Shown here: positions 35,519 to 48,113 of the stretch, piece after piece
Layout: each line of letters begins with the position of its first letter
Numbering within the stretch: the stretch's first letter is position 1
From: Musa acuminata AAA Group
Lineage: Eukaryota > Streptophyta > Magnoliopsida > Zingiberales > Musaceae
Direction of reading: 5' to 3'
Assembly: GCF_036884655.1 (NCBI RefSeq)
Contig: NC_088327.1
Coordinates: 12,841,001 to 12,905,000, forward strand
Length of the DNA: 64,000 nucleotides
Translations under genes and position numbers: made by a program
The notes under the pieces: model-generated
What the model was told of the DNA's origin: nothing
The model's input: the letters and a program-made list of their open reading frames with translations, nothing else
Database searches by the model: none

Positions 35519-35640
35519 AGTTCAATTATAACGTCCGTTATAAGGGGCATATAAAAAGGTAAAAATATCTCTCATCGTCTTGCCCATCAATTGATGTAAA
35601 TGCTGTGATTTGAATCCTTGACACCGTCCACGGCAAAACG
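34346..35640. other. Intergenic between the two peptide genes
   Basis: AT-rich with no gene. It contains the (TA)n/(GA)n microsatellite at 35337-35515. The open frames here are low-complexity. Confidence 0.6.
35337..35515. repeat. Compound microsatellite (TA)n ... (GA)n
   Basis: About 70 bases of uninterrupted TA dinucleotides, then interrupted TA/CA runs, then ~18 GA units (from about 35480). Such tracts are hypervariable. Confidence 0.95.
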
Positions 35641-35648
35641 TTTACCAA

Positions 35649-35654
35649 AGTCAA
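35649..35654 (-). promoter_or_regulatory. W-box of the second CTNIP-like gene
   Basis: TTGACT on the minus strand in the context aaagtcaaac, matching the proximal W-box of the paralogue (33914-33919). Confidence 0.45.
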
Positions 35655-35780
35655 ACAGTTGGTGGTGGCAAAAGGGAAACCCATTAAAGAGTCACAGCCG
35701 CGTAAGGGCGCAGTCCAAGTCACGGAAGCGGAGGAAGTACGCTCTGTAGACTTCAAAGCCATGCAGCTGCGTCGGCGCTC

Positions 35781-35789
35781 CATATATCG
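35781..35789 (+). promoter_or_regulatory. TATA box of the second CTNIP-like gene
   Basis: CATATATCG followed by AGCTCTCCCTC, about 90 bases before the ATG. It is preceded by catgcagctgcgtcg, which is also conserved before the first gene. Confidence 0.6.
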
Positions 35790-35874
35790 AGCTCTCCCTC
35801 TTCCACCCTTTGCCTCAACACCCACACACACCCAACCCTCGCAGGCCTTCACATCGTCTACCGGTATATCGACC

Positions 35875-36090
35875 ATGGCGACCACGGTGGTGACGAGGCA
35901 GCTGTTGCTGTTTCTGCTGCTGGCGTCGAGCTTGCAGCCTCTGATAGCGGTGAGGCCGGTGGAAGGAGACTGGTGGCGCAAGCGCGGCGGCCTCTTGCTC
36001 GAGTCGCTGCCGCAAGGGCCGGTGACGCACTCGAGCCCCTCCCGTTGCACTCATGACCCCAACATCCACGCCGGCGGATCCTGTCGGTGA
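35875..36090 (+). CDS. Small secreted signalling-peptide precursor, CTNIP/SCREW-like (tandem paralogue)
   Basis: A 71-residue paralogue of the gene at 34133. It has a signal peptide at ~8-25 (QLLLFLLLASSLQPL), a shared EGDWW spacer, GLLLESLPQG, and a C-terminus with SSPSRCTHDPN and a second Cys at 70. The differences are informative: the spacer is basic (WRKRGG) instead of acidic/His, SGPS is changed to SSPS, and the last residue is Arg rather than Pro. The two likely arose by tandem duplication, since promoter elements and leader are also similar. If SGPS is part of the receptor-binding core, this copy may differ in activity. The start at 35875 is preferred over an upstream in-frame ATG at 35659, which lies before the TATA box. 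The same family caveat applies as for the first gene. Confidence 0.68.
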   Translation: MATTVVTRQLLLFLLLASSLQPLIAVRPVEGDWWRKRGGLLLESLPQGPVTHSSPSRCTHDPNIHAGGSCR

Positions 36091-37345
36091 ATCGATAAGA
36101 CGAAGGCCGACGGTAGCTGCTGCCAGCGCTGAGGGAAAGAGAGAGAGAGCAATGAGATGATGAACGTAGACTAATTAATTAATTGGGCTATTTCTTTTAT
36201 TTTATTTTCCTTTCTTGTTGGCAGTTATATTTGCTAATTCATGAATATGTTCATTTCCAATAAAATTTTGATTCTTTTTTTAAATTTCTTATTGATGACA
36301 TGGAATGATATATGATAAAATATTATGTAATACATTCTCAAACAATTTATGATTATATGATTAATTATAAATTTGAATGATTGATTTGATTGAATAATCT
36401 GTGTGTATGATCGAGAAAATTCTTTTTCTCAAAATTTGTATAAATACATGTCACCTTAAAGAATAAACTCTTTCCTCTTCGTAACAAGTACAAACTATTT
36501 TTCTAAGTGCCACAAATTTCCTTGCAAATGAATGGAAAAAACAAGCTAGAGAGAGAGAGAGATACTAATTAGAAATACTTCCAAATATTTGCGAAGGTAA
36601 GGGTAAAGAAGGAAAGAACATGTCAGACAAAATTAGCAACAGAGATTGTCTTGAAAGTACTAATAAGTGATTTGATGAAACTCTCTAAAACAATTTATTT
36701 ATTAAATACCATTTTGTTTTCCCATTTTATTTTCTATCTTAAGCTTCCACCATGATAGTTGATATCATTTTTTCAGATAATACCACTATGACCAAATTGT
36801 CAACTCCAGAATACATATGTTATGTATTCAACATATTACTAATCTTTAATATTATAATGAGTTTCCAAAGGATATTAATGTAAACTGGTACTCATTTTGT
36901 AGAAGTATGCAACAGGATGACCATTGATTGGTACTCATTGTGATGGTTGAGGTCATTTTTTCAGATAATACAACTATGACCAAATTGTCAACTTCAGAAT
37001 GCATATATTATGTATACAACATATTACTAATCTTTAATATCATAATGAGCTTCTAAAGGATATTAATGTAAAATGGTACTCATTTTGTAGAAGTATACAT
37101 CAGAATAACCATTGATTGGTACTCATCTCATGTTCCATTCTTCAGATGATTACCACAGCTACACTTCTTATCTTTACAATATGCTACCTCTTATGTTATC
37201 ACCAACCTGCCTCATCTCTTGTTTACATTGCATATCATGCTCATCCTCTATTTCCTGTGGAGTTACAAGCAATGCCTAAGAGCAGCTCCAAGCAAATTGC
37301 TGGCACCTGATGATTTGACAGCTGATACCGTGACGATCAACATTG
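36091..37345. other. Intergenic; contains a 188-bp tandem duplication
   Basis: AT-rich, with no gene seen. The tandem duplication at ~36745-37125 is listed separately. The part from ~37130 may be the 3' untranslated region of the minus-strand homeodomain gene. Confidence 0.5.
36745..37125. repeat. 188-bp direct tandem duplication
   Basis: Two head-to-tail copies: accaaattgtcaact occurs at 36791 and again at 36979 (spacing 188), and the whole block through attgattggtactcat is repeated with only scattered differences. Confidence 0.85.
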
Positions 37346-40300
37346 TCAGGCCACAAAGTCATGCAACAGTTGTGATGAAGCAAATCGATGCCGTCGGTCT
37401 CCCAAGTTAACACAATCATACTCAGCTGTATCAGCTCCAATGGCAGCAGCTGCACTGTAGATGTCTCCCCCTTGCATCCCAACGAAGCTCTGCTGACTGC
37501 CAGATCCAGGAAGACCACCGTCACAGTGCTGTAGTCCCAGTGTCAGTGACACCCCACCACCACCGCCACATCCCAAATCAGCATAAGCCATGAACCTCCC
37601 AGTTCCATCTATATGCGCAAGAGCATCTTGCACATAGCTACACTCTTCTGTGGTTGATCTCATCTTAAGGTTCATATGGTAGTCTTTTGCACCAGCCCCT
37701 GCCATATCCATTCCTGGCATGATGTTGGATCTTGATAAGTCACTAAGTTGGTTTACTTGGCATCTTTCAGTGGCAGTGTTTTGTGAGTTTTCTCCATTCC
37801 CAGTGGAATGAACACCATCCTGATCTTTAGGTGGGTTCTCCAAAGAAGAGTCAATCTCGAGGTCACCAGTCTCCTCTTTGTACATGTCCTCAATCATGGG
37901 CTTCCAAAGACGAACTCGTGCATTTATGAACCAGTTGGAAACCTGATCAGAAGGATGAAAAATTAGAGAGATTCCAAGAATAATAGAAGTGAAAAATTTT
38001 CGGTAATACAGAACCAATAGCAGGGATGAGTCTTAATTTTTTCCTACACACTCATGTGAACAACAGCCTAGGATTTATAGGAACCAAGCCATCATAATGA
38101 TTGATGGTACCCAAATGTTTGTCATTGTTAAATGTGTCATGCAGTTGACTTTTAACAAATCTAATTATGATCCATCAAGGACAACTAGATGCAGAAGTAA
38201 TCAAGACTTGGGGATCCTATAAAGCATTTGACTGTTACAATACATTGTGAGGCCAAGAAGTCAAGAATCATTGTGAGACCATAAACCTTAAAGGAGGTAA
38301 ACATGGAATATAACTCCTAGAAAAGAAAGTTCCAAGGTACTCCAATATTTGCCAATAAAAACTACCTTATGAGGCATGTTACAACATATAAAGAATCATA
38401 AACATTGTAGCCTTGAAGATAAAGATGAATGAGCACACCTGACTCCTTGTCAAGCCTGTCTGTCTCGCAAGCATTAGCTTTTCAGAATCATTCGGGTAAC
38501 TGAAAGTCATCAAGCACAAAATAGTTAGCATGAAAAGATATCTGCCATGATGTAACAAAGTACCAGGAGAAAGAGATTAGGTAGATGGAGTTTACGGGTG
38601 AAGGAAGTGCTCAAACAACCATGCACGAAGGATTGAGACAGATGACTCGGGCAACCCCCTCTGTGGCCTCCAAACGTGTTGCTGCATCATACCAAACTGC
38701 TGCAACGCTCTCTGTTGCCTCAGCTGCTGATCTATATAGCGAAGGCGAGACATTCCAACACCCTTGCTACCTGAGTTACCTTCGTCTCCAAGACTTTTCC
38801 TGGTAACTAAAATTTCTCTACTGATGGCATCTCTCAAGCAGCGGAAATGCCCAGAAATTGTTTGGAGGGAGAGTGCCGTGTAAGGTTTAGCAGCCCCGAA
38901 ACCAGCTACTACATCAAAAGATGACACTACTATCTGCATCTGGTGGTAATACTGTTTATATCTTCTATCAATCTGCAATTGAAATGAAAACATAAGAAAC
39001 TGAATCAAATATGAAAGCAATAGAGTTTGAATACTAATCTATATCAGTTAATGACATAATGTTGTCCTTGGTTTCTCACAGAATTTAGCTGTGAACTTTT
39101 TATGTGAAGTCACTTCAAAACTTTCTTTTCAGATCCAACTCAATTTTGAAATATGACAAGCACCCTTCTTGCATCTGTAGCCAGATTAGCTTTCCTAATG
39201 ATGGCATAAGGGCACTCTTCGAGTTAAACATGATTCTAAGATTGCAGTCTTTCTGTCCTGTTTATATAAAATAATAACTGAACAGGTAAATTTCTTCTTG
39301 TTTGGACCAACATATTGGTTACTGAGGGTCAACTAATAGTATCTCAAGTTACAGAAGTTTATTACAAAAATTACAGTAGTAAATAGCTAAATGCATTTAC
39401 TTTTAGCTGGTCCAATTGGATCAAAAGCAACACTTATCTGCCACACCTGCACCATCATACGTGTAATTAATTGAGCCCATGCAAAAGAAATTTGAAAGTT
39501 GATTATGTGACATGTAAGTAAAGACAATTGGAAAGCTAGCCGGTAGTTGGATTGAAAAACGTTTTATATGGTCAACCATAGAACTTCAAAGATGACTACC
39601 AAGTACTGGCATGTATATGATCAGAAAGAGCTACAGCTAGCATAGCAAAAGAACCTGAGAGGCATTAACCACAACATCTTAACATTATTTTTCCATTTTG
39701 TTTAGTCAATCAAATCCTTTTAACAATTTATCCTTATTAATGCTGAATTGCTTGAGCAATTAATTTCTCTTACATGTCCACGTGTGCAAAAATAACCACT
39801 TTAACAGGGGAATCCTATTGTGTCTCCTTAGGTCCTTTAACAGATTCTATGCAACTTTTTAAATTTGAACTGTCTCTTCCTAGCAAATTAGAAACATCAA
39901 AGCTTCCTCTATTGTTATTATTCAATATTCGTTTACCTTAGTTTCTGAATATTAACATGTCCCTTTTTACCAATTATATCTTCTTTATCAGATAAGTCAT
40001 CAGCTCAAGTTATCATCATTGGTGACCTTTAAAGTTTCCTTCAGTTTAGATTGGTTTTGTTCAATTGCTTTCCAAAATACACCTACTATCTTTTATCATC
40101 CTTCTTTACCAGATGCCACATGCTGTAAATAAATCGTTGTCACCAGCACACAATTTTCAAGTGGCATAAACCTATATTTCCTTGCTTGTAAACAAATATT
40201 AGGGCAATATGAGGGCTAAAAATGAGGTCCATCTGCCTATGTATCATGCCTATTTTGCAATTATCACACTCAAGCCTTGTGACCACCATTGGCACAAGAA

Positions 40301-43300
40301 AGCTGTAAGCCACTTAGTCACTCCTTTGCTTTCTCTAGATAGGAAGTTACTAATAGCATTTCCATTCATCAATATTATTCCATCAAGATCTCACATATTT
40401 TTTAAAATAAATGTATTTATCATCTCCGCCTTAATTCAGTAATGCCACATCAACCTGAACACTACTGTAATTGCTCTCTAAATTACATGTATTATGAAAG
40501 TTTAAAATCTTGATCAAATAATAGTTTTGTCACCTTGTTGGACTTGGACCAACACAATACATATATACTGACTCGTACTATCTAGTATCACTGAATAATA
40601 AAAAATAACTAATCAGGACCAAGCATATAGTCCAGTACTGGTGCTTAGTCAGACTGCCGATACTTGAAATCTTGTTTAATGTTATTACTTGTTTTCTGAA
40701 TGATTTGCAAACTTTACATGATAACATTAGCTTGTAACACACACAACGAGTTGAAAGTGAAGAGTTTTTTCATGAAGTGATCTCTTCTAGCCGGAATTTT
40801 TTAAATGAATTATAAGCAATTTATCTGTTAGTATTATTCTACATGAAAGAAGCGTTATAATTGCTTAGCAGTTTCCCCCGAAATGCAGACATAATTTTAC
40901 GACCATAAGTTTCACAGATTTATTAAAATGTATACAGACATAAAAGTTAATGCAACAACAACATATCATGAATAGTTTCTGAAATCAGATAAAAACAAAA
41001 AAGCAATATGGTATACCGTAGATATATTAATGCACTTCTAATTTCAGATTGATGTGATAGATGACAAAATTTAGTTGAGTACACAATTGATGGTCTCTTG
41101 AGAAAAGATAATATCTTCCATGCTTCATTAAGAAAACAATTGAATAATTGGAAACTCATTAAGAAAACAATTGAATATTTGGAAACTTCTTCCTAATTGA
41201 TTATAAAATAATGATGCCTTACCATCCAGAAGGATTGACCAATCACAGAGAGAGAGAGAGAGAGAAGAGAAGGGTGGGGAAAGGATTTAGTTGACTGAAG
41301 GAGAACTCGGTGTTCAGAATGACAAAAGAAAGTGGGTTTACAATAATTAGTTGTAATTCACTGATGTTTCTGTGCATTAAATTAAGAGTCTCCAGAAGTG
41401 CATGGGTCTGACAATTTGGAGCTTGACACTTATATGGGAAAAAAAATCTAAAACAAGAATCAGATCATATTGACTGAAAAAGAAGGATAAATAGTTATGG
41501 GTGAGACTAGCAAACTGATGAGTCATTAACTCAGTAGATCATCTCACAAAAATGTGTGTGAAGAGCAGTTACATTTGGTTTAACATTATTATATTTTCTT
41601 ATTCATAATGACCAAGAGTTAGGACAACATCTCCAGTATTACTATTTCATACATCACTAACAGGAAATGGTAAATAAGGGAACTGAAACAAATGAAGCTC
41701 GTTAGATCAATAATGCTATATAATTACTTTTGAATAACAAGTCCATAAAGAGTATTAGGCATAAGTAAAAAATCAAAATTAGGTCTCAATAGAGCAAACT
41801 TCTATGATCTCAGTTTGAGTTTTCTAAGATAGTATCTTTGTAAAAATCCAGATCATACATGAGGGAAAAAAAATGCTGCAGGATAAGATTCATGAGTTTC
41901 ATCCTTGTTGATCACAAGAACAGATCCAGAAAGTAGTCACTATCTCATGGGTCAGGAGCAAGTATCTATTTTCAAATATTTGTTTAGTCTTGTTTGCCAG
42001 TTTTCTACACTATGGTAGCCTATAAGAATAGGCCCCAAACAAAATACATCAAAGAATTACAATAAACAAACTTCCTTCAGAAGTTTTCCATTATGTACAA
42101 TTACAGACACTACGCTGATGCAGAAAAACCTTCTCAATCTTAAGTCATCACGACTCCAACCTGTACTATATGCCAACAAAATAAGCAGGTTTCTCTTTGA
42201 ATGTTAATCTTTCCTGTCTGAAAATTTTATGATGACAATATAAACCAGGTTTTAATTCTCATATAGAGTGGATTTAAATACCTTTCCACCTTGAGAACCA
42301 AGCATAATATGCAATTAGATGTTCCATAAAATAAAATTTATAGTAAATGGAGCCCTCAAAACACAATCGGCATTTTGGAAAGAGAACATGGGGAAAACTT
42401 TCCTAATCCTTTTTCTTTATGGTTTCTAGAAAATAATAACAATGAAAAATCTAAACAATACACTTCCTTCTACCAGTAGTAGAAAAAGTTATTGGAGATT
42501 GGAAAATAAACCAAGGATTGAATGTTTTCTTCTCAATAAAACCTAATAAAATATAATACATGAAATTTTTTTAATTTGTAACCTTCGGATTCTTAAAACA
42601 CAACTTTGACTACTCAATATTAGGACTTAAAATAAGCTAGTAACTGCAACATGTCATTCAAAAATGTGATTCTAAAATAGTAGTAGTAAAATATTTGTAT
42701 AAAACTATATAATACAATGAGATTGTGAAGGAAATATGCACCTCATCCAACATAGTCAATAATTTGGTAACCTTGTTCTGAAGATCCTGCCTTTCAGAGG
42801 GTGAGAGCTCACTGGATGAGTTGATGGTAGAGTCTTGAGGGTTCGACGACATTCCTTCACCTGCACTGCAATCTTTTCCTGTGGTGGTATCAGCAGAAGT
42901 ATGAAGACTTTGACTTTTGATTGATTTTCGCTTCAGAGCCTTTTGAACATTAACAACTTCATCAAGTAATTCTTGTGCTGCCTTTAGATACTTTGAATTT
43001 AGAATTGAACTAGCAAGACTCGCTGATTCATATGGGAAATTGTCGGCATTCGTACTTTTGTTTTCACAATTTTCATCTCTGCCAGATCCACCATTTCTGG
43101 AAGTTGTTTGATGAGGTCGAAAAAGAGAGATGTCTGAGCTAGTATGCTGACATTGGATTGAAGGGACTATAATCTGTGTTCCAAGGCTCAGTGATAATCC
43201 TTGACTAGGTACTGTTGAAACATCTGATTGCTGCAAAGATAAGCACTGCCTATTTAACGCACCCAGCTGTCTCCGCAGATTCATTTGGGAATTGCCGTCA

Positions 43301-43620
43301 TGAAGAAGATTTTCTGAACCATCTACTCCAACTGTCTGCATGAATAGAATGTCATTTTTTCCATCCTTCCATGAGTCATAAGCATGCTCGCCTATATAGG
43401 AAGTGACCATATTAGGCGTCTCCAGAATTGAGCCCTGTGAGATCACAGTGGTCACTATCGGAACCTCAACAGAGTTTTGATGAGGCTGGGTGTTTGCCAA
43501 TGCATCAGTATATGCTACCGAAGGTGAATACTTATGACATAGAAGATTGTCAAAAACTGATGCCTCACTGTATTGAGAATGTCCAGGATCCCTTGAACAT
43601 AGATTCGGTGTGTTATCCAT
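37346..43620 (-). CDS. BLH: BEL1-like homeodomain (TALE) transcription factor
   Basis: Four coding exons on the minus strand: 42742-43620, 38596-38972, 38439-38499 and 37346-37942, giving 637 residues. All junctions are GT-AG and in phase, and the 61-bp third exon is the hallmark of BEL1 genes. Order of parts: N-terminal ZIBEL-like motif GLSLSLG (141-147); SKY box [19 protein letters not shown] (204-222); BELL domain (~280-355, [16 protein letters not shown]...); TALE homeodomain (~394-457) with HPYPNDSEK loop and [12 protein letters not shown] recognition helix; C-terminal ZIBEL motif VSLTLGL (570-576); end [10 protein letters not shown]. The family binds DNA with KNOX partners in the nucleus and acts in meristem, organ-boundary and wall development. 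A 5' leader intron is likely, since an acceptor (TTCCAG) lies 17-20 bases before the ATG. The exact BLH subgroup cannot be fixed by eye. Confidence 0.93.
38973..42741 (-). other. Large first coding intron of the BEL1-like gene
   Basis: 3769 bp, AT-rich, without a credible gene. A short (GA)n run lies near 41249-41267. The 40540-40660 stretch (ggaccaacacaatacatatatactg...) is of the same style as the low-copy repeats at 59930-60060 and 60960-61180. Confidence 0.6.
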
Positions 43621-46600
43621 TTGGTTGGCAGTGCTGGAACAAAAAGTGGACCTTACTCTCTTCTAAACACTAGCCAGGTCAAAATCTTTTGAAACAGGAG
43701 GATGTTGGATCATCACATTGCCTAGGCACAGTGGTAGCTTCGTTAGCCATAGGCAGACCAACAAAGGATAGTGCGTCCTTATAAGAAGTACATAAGCTCC
43801 AACAAGCTGTTCAAGAATATGTAAAAGCCAGCAACAGAAAAAAGGACCTAAAAAAAGATGGCCCATAAACTTACAGAAAACAACAAATTATAAAAATATG
43901 ATAGGTCTAACAGATGAATTGAATATTTGACCTGGTAAGTCAATCTGACTGCCTTTTGAGACTATAATTGACTTCAACAAATAATGGAGCACAACGGATG
44001 ATAGACTCAAATGAATCAACTGGTTTTTTCCAAATATTTCTGAACTCCACAGACATCTCTATCTCTTTAGCTCACAAGAAATTTCAGAAACTTCGTATTG
44101 TGGAAGTTAAATTTCACACAATCTAGATGGTGCTACAGAGGGTTACAACAGCATATGAAATTTATGAACAATGAATCTGGAATAGATAACAAATAACAGC
44201 AAAAGATTGAAGGATCAACAATAAGGCCAAGGCATTTACCACAGAAAATTGATAATAACTTTCAGCATTGCAACATTGAAAAATCGAGTTTTTACCAAAA
44301 CCAAGCCATGCTTGCAAAAGATCCAATGTTATGGCAAATAATAAACTCCTAGTAAGTCGAAAGAGAAAACAAAGAGAACTCAGAACTCCCAGTTCTTGGT
44401 GGTAAAAGACCACAAGAAACCAGACATAACAAAAAATAGCAACAAGAAGCAGAAAGACCACAGGCAAACTCAAATAACCTTACTCTTCTTTTTCTTTCCA
44501 CTTGATGTCTGCAAGGAAAAGGGCTTTGCTTCAAAAGTCTATACAGAAACTAACTCATCACCTTCATCTCACAAGCCCAAATCCATCTAAAAGTTTACAT
44601 AACTTTATGATCAAAAGTTCATAGGAAAATCCAGCTTCACATACAGAAAACTAACTGCACAAGTTCTTGATACCAGAGATCCAAAGTCAAATACTGACAA
44701 GGAAATACAATAAACCAAGGAAGAAACAAGTCGACAAGAACACTCAAAAAACCAAAACAGCAAATCATCAAGAAAAAGAAATGTTGTTTCACCATCATCC
44801 TAGCATACTGCAATCGGAATTTGACAGAGATAGGGACAGACAGGTGTAAGCAGAACAACTGCGTGACATGCTGATTTAAACAAGCAGCAGTGCATACTCA
44901 TAATACAATAATACCTTTGTTAACACTGGAAAGATATGATGGGCAGATATTAAAAAGAGAGAGAAAGAGAGAGAGAGTAGATATTCAGGAGAGAAAACAA
45001 AAACTACAACAAAAACAACAACAAAAACAAAACGATTCCTGACAGAAAAAAGGAAGGGTGAAAGGTCTATGCACCTTGTGGGGAGCAAGAAACCAAGATC
45101 TCACAGGTGATCCACTGCACCACAGAGCCCTCCAATGCGGTGACAAACCGATCCCAAGGCTTCAATTCAACACACCCGGGCCTCCTTTTATCTCCCCCTC
45201 TCTAATGTTTCCTACACCCACCACCACCACCAGTAACCGCAGCCCAGGATTCTTATTATTATTATCATCATCATCATTATTAATGAGTGACCACCATGGT
45301 TTTTCAATTCCTTCAGTTCTCTCCCCCTTTCTCTCTCATCAGCTCATCGTCCTCAGCAGCAGCAGCAGACCCCAACATTCTTCCTGCACGTGAGCTTTCC
45401 CTCTCTCTTCTGTGTGTGGTGGGATGTGTGCTCAACCTCACTTTATACCCAAGTTTTGGAATTGCTAACATTTCCTACTGTAAACTATTGATGTCTTCAT
45501 CTTTACCATTTAATATTTTAGATAATTTAAACTTAAATCACAGAAACAATCTTTTTGCCTATAAGAATAAGATCGATTGAGTATCTTTTTAGGTGGAGAG
45601 AATGCTAAACTATGTCTTAAATCCCATATAGCCCCTCCCCACCCCCTAACCATACTAGATAGCCTTGTCGGGAAGATTACCTTATAATAAGGGCATTTGT
45701 TAGGCTGATTGAGAAGAGTGGCATCCCTGTGTTGTCACCTATTACTTGCTTTGTGTGGGTTGTGACATGTGTTGATCAAGAACCACTCCTCTGCTTGTAG
45801 TTAACAACTCTTTTCAATCATGAGTGTGTGTTTGGTTTACAGGACATTTCCATTCTCCATGGTTGTCCATCTTGTTTCTGGCAAACATGACTGCCATGAT
45901 TAGCTTTTGCATGTCTCACATGAGCCTAACAATCAATTAGAAGGCTACAGAAACGTTATTTAACAGGCAACACAGCAGTGAAAAATGGACTTTATGGATA
46001 GTCCAAAACCGTTCACAGTCAAGCAGGGATGGCTTCAAGAAGATGTGTATTGACCTACTGCTGCAAGACATGGGTGATGAGTGAGACAAGAACAGGGACA
46101 GACATGGGTGTGCTGCAGGGTTGGCCCATGGAAACACTGATCAAACTGCTGCCAACTTATCATTAAGCAAGAGCAGAATAAAAGTAGCAGAGGGCAGGCA
46201 TTAAAGAAGACTAATAAAAATCAGTAGTGGCAAAGGTGCTGAGAAGTGTATTTTTCTTCATTCTTTTACAGAGTACAAGGAATGAAACAAATTATGCCCT
46301 CCATGGAATCCATGAGAAGTAGTACTTCTCTGCATTATGATGTCCTACTAAAATACATTTCCTGTGGAAGTTCCTCATACAACATCAACAAAAATCATAA
46401 TGAATCATTGTTTGATTAGCCTGCAACCATAACACAACAGTTGGAACTATCTATCTTGTGGATGGATGGACAACACCATCCATCACAAGCCAGTACAGAA
46501 TCAGCAAACAAGTAGAGAAAATAATCACCAGAAGAAAAGGTCCAAGTTGTCTCAGCATCTGCCTTTGGCATCCCATGGTACCCTCCCCTGGGTCAAAGGG

Positions 46601-48113
46601 ATATCGGTTCCCAGGAAAAGAGACCAATAATTGAACAATGACACACTCGGCTCATCTTTTTCCCCGTCTTTAGTGGGCCAGGTGGTTCAAATTGTCTAGG
46701 CAAAAGGGGTCCAAAAAGATCAATTCAAAGGGATCTGGATCACAATTATTGTACCTTCCTTTTGCTCATCCTTGGGCAGTACAAGTTGCTCAAAGGAAAG
46801 GTGAACTTGAGTGGACATGGGCCAAGAACAAGTACATGCAAGGTTACATGAATATGAACTCAGAGGAACACATGGTAGGGCATGATGGCAGATTACAGCG
46901 AAAGGAAGAAGAAAAATGACTATAGCTACCGGTCAAGTCTCATGGACTCGGTCATTCTTCTCACAGAAAAGGCAACGACCATATGAAGACAACACAGCTT
47001 CACAAAATGCTTTTTGTTGGGTATATGAGGAGGGAAACTTGAAATTTTCTTTTCATTCTTCCAAGCTTTTCTTTTCTTATCAAACCAGATTGGATCCTAT
47101 TCCAATCTAACCTGATTTCATATTCCTTCAACCACCCTCTAAATAGTTCTTTTTCGATCCTCAAGTTGCTAGTCATCGGTTCAACAAAAGAGGGGTTTAG
47201 GCTTATCAAGTCACCTTATGATTATAGACATGATATCAGTTGAATCTTGAGGGACGAGTTACCACATGCGATGTGATTATTGGTCGATCAATCAAAGAGA
47301 CCCATAAATACGTTTCCAAGAAACATTGAATAGGTTAGACGAGAGGATATTAAGAGTAGTTATAATTCATACTTAATCATCCATAAAAAATTGTAGAATA
47401 CTTTAGAAATTTAAAGAACATTGGAGCTAATTAAGTTTGATTTAGTTGTGTTCTAAGACAATTTAATAATTTCATGTTAGAATTTTCTTTAGAGTGGCTC
47501 GAAATTAATCTAATCGAATGTGGATCACGTTTAGATCAACTACAGGTTGGATCTTAAAACATTTAGTTCAATCATACGTTGGATTCCTGTGGGTAATGTA
47601 GGCTAACAGCAAACTAACAAAGAATGACCAAATGAAACAATGGTGGATCCAGCAGTGATATCAACAAACTGAAGCAGCTCAGGAGTAATGTATGCTTGGC
47701 AGTATATACCAGAGAAGGCAAATGGTATATGGTAGGTTACACTAATGTTACTCATGAACAACATTCGAATTCAAAAATGCATGACCGTAAAATCCTATAG
47801 GCCACAAATTATGGATTAATTAGGTTTGATGAGATTCCCAGTGCCAATTCAAGGACACGCAACAAATGAGTTCTTAGCTTTGAAGTCTAAAGGATGCAAT
47901 CCCAAAATTTACAATCTGAGAGGTTCAACAAGAGAGCTACAACAGACCTGCTCTTTCCATGCCATCAGAAACTAGTTTAAGAGCACAAGCTCAAGAACAG
48001 CATATAAGGTGTCTTTACATATGACCTCTAAAAGAAGTTCATTATTTTCATAGATAAGATAATAAGCTGCAATAAATGGAAGAAAGATGTTCGGCATGGT
48101 CAGGCCAGAGGAC
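43621..48113. other. Leader/promoter of the BEL1-like gene and intergenic
   Basis: This contains the unmapped 5' untranslated exon(s) of the BEL1-like gene, probably within 43640-45500, including GA-rich tracts near 44955-45000. From 45600 to 48113 no gene is seen. The open frames of 60-110 codons here resemble nothing I recognise. Confidence 0.45.

Noticed and set aside
35326..35550. Alternating Ile/Tyr frames
   Set aside because: Translations of the (TA)n and (GA)n microsatellite.
35538..36050. 170-codon minus-strand frame over the second CTNIP-like gene
   Set aside because: Same reason; its content is the complement of the conserved peptide gene.
45060..45165. tRNA-like or SINE-like stretch (minus strand gggctctgtggtgcagtgg...)
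   Set aside because: It resembles a polymerase III A box, but the B-box position has extra bases, no cloverleaf closes by eye and no SINE tail is visible. A tRNAscan or SINE profile search would settle it.
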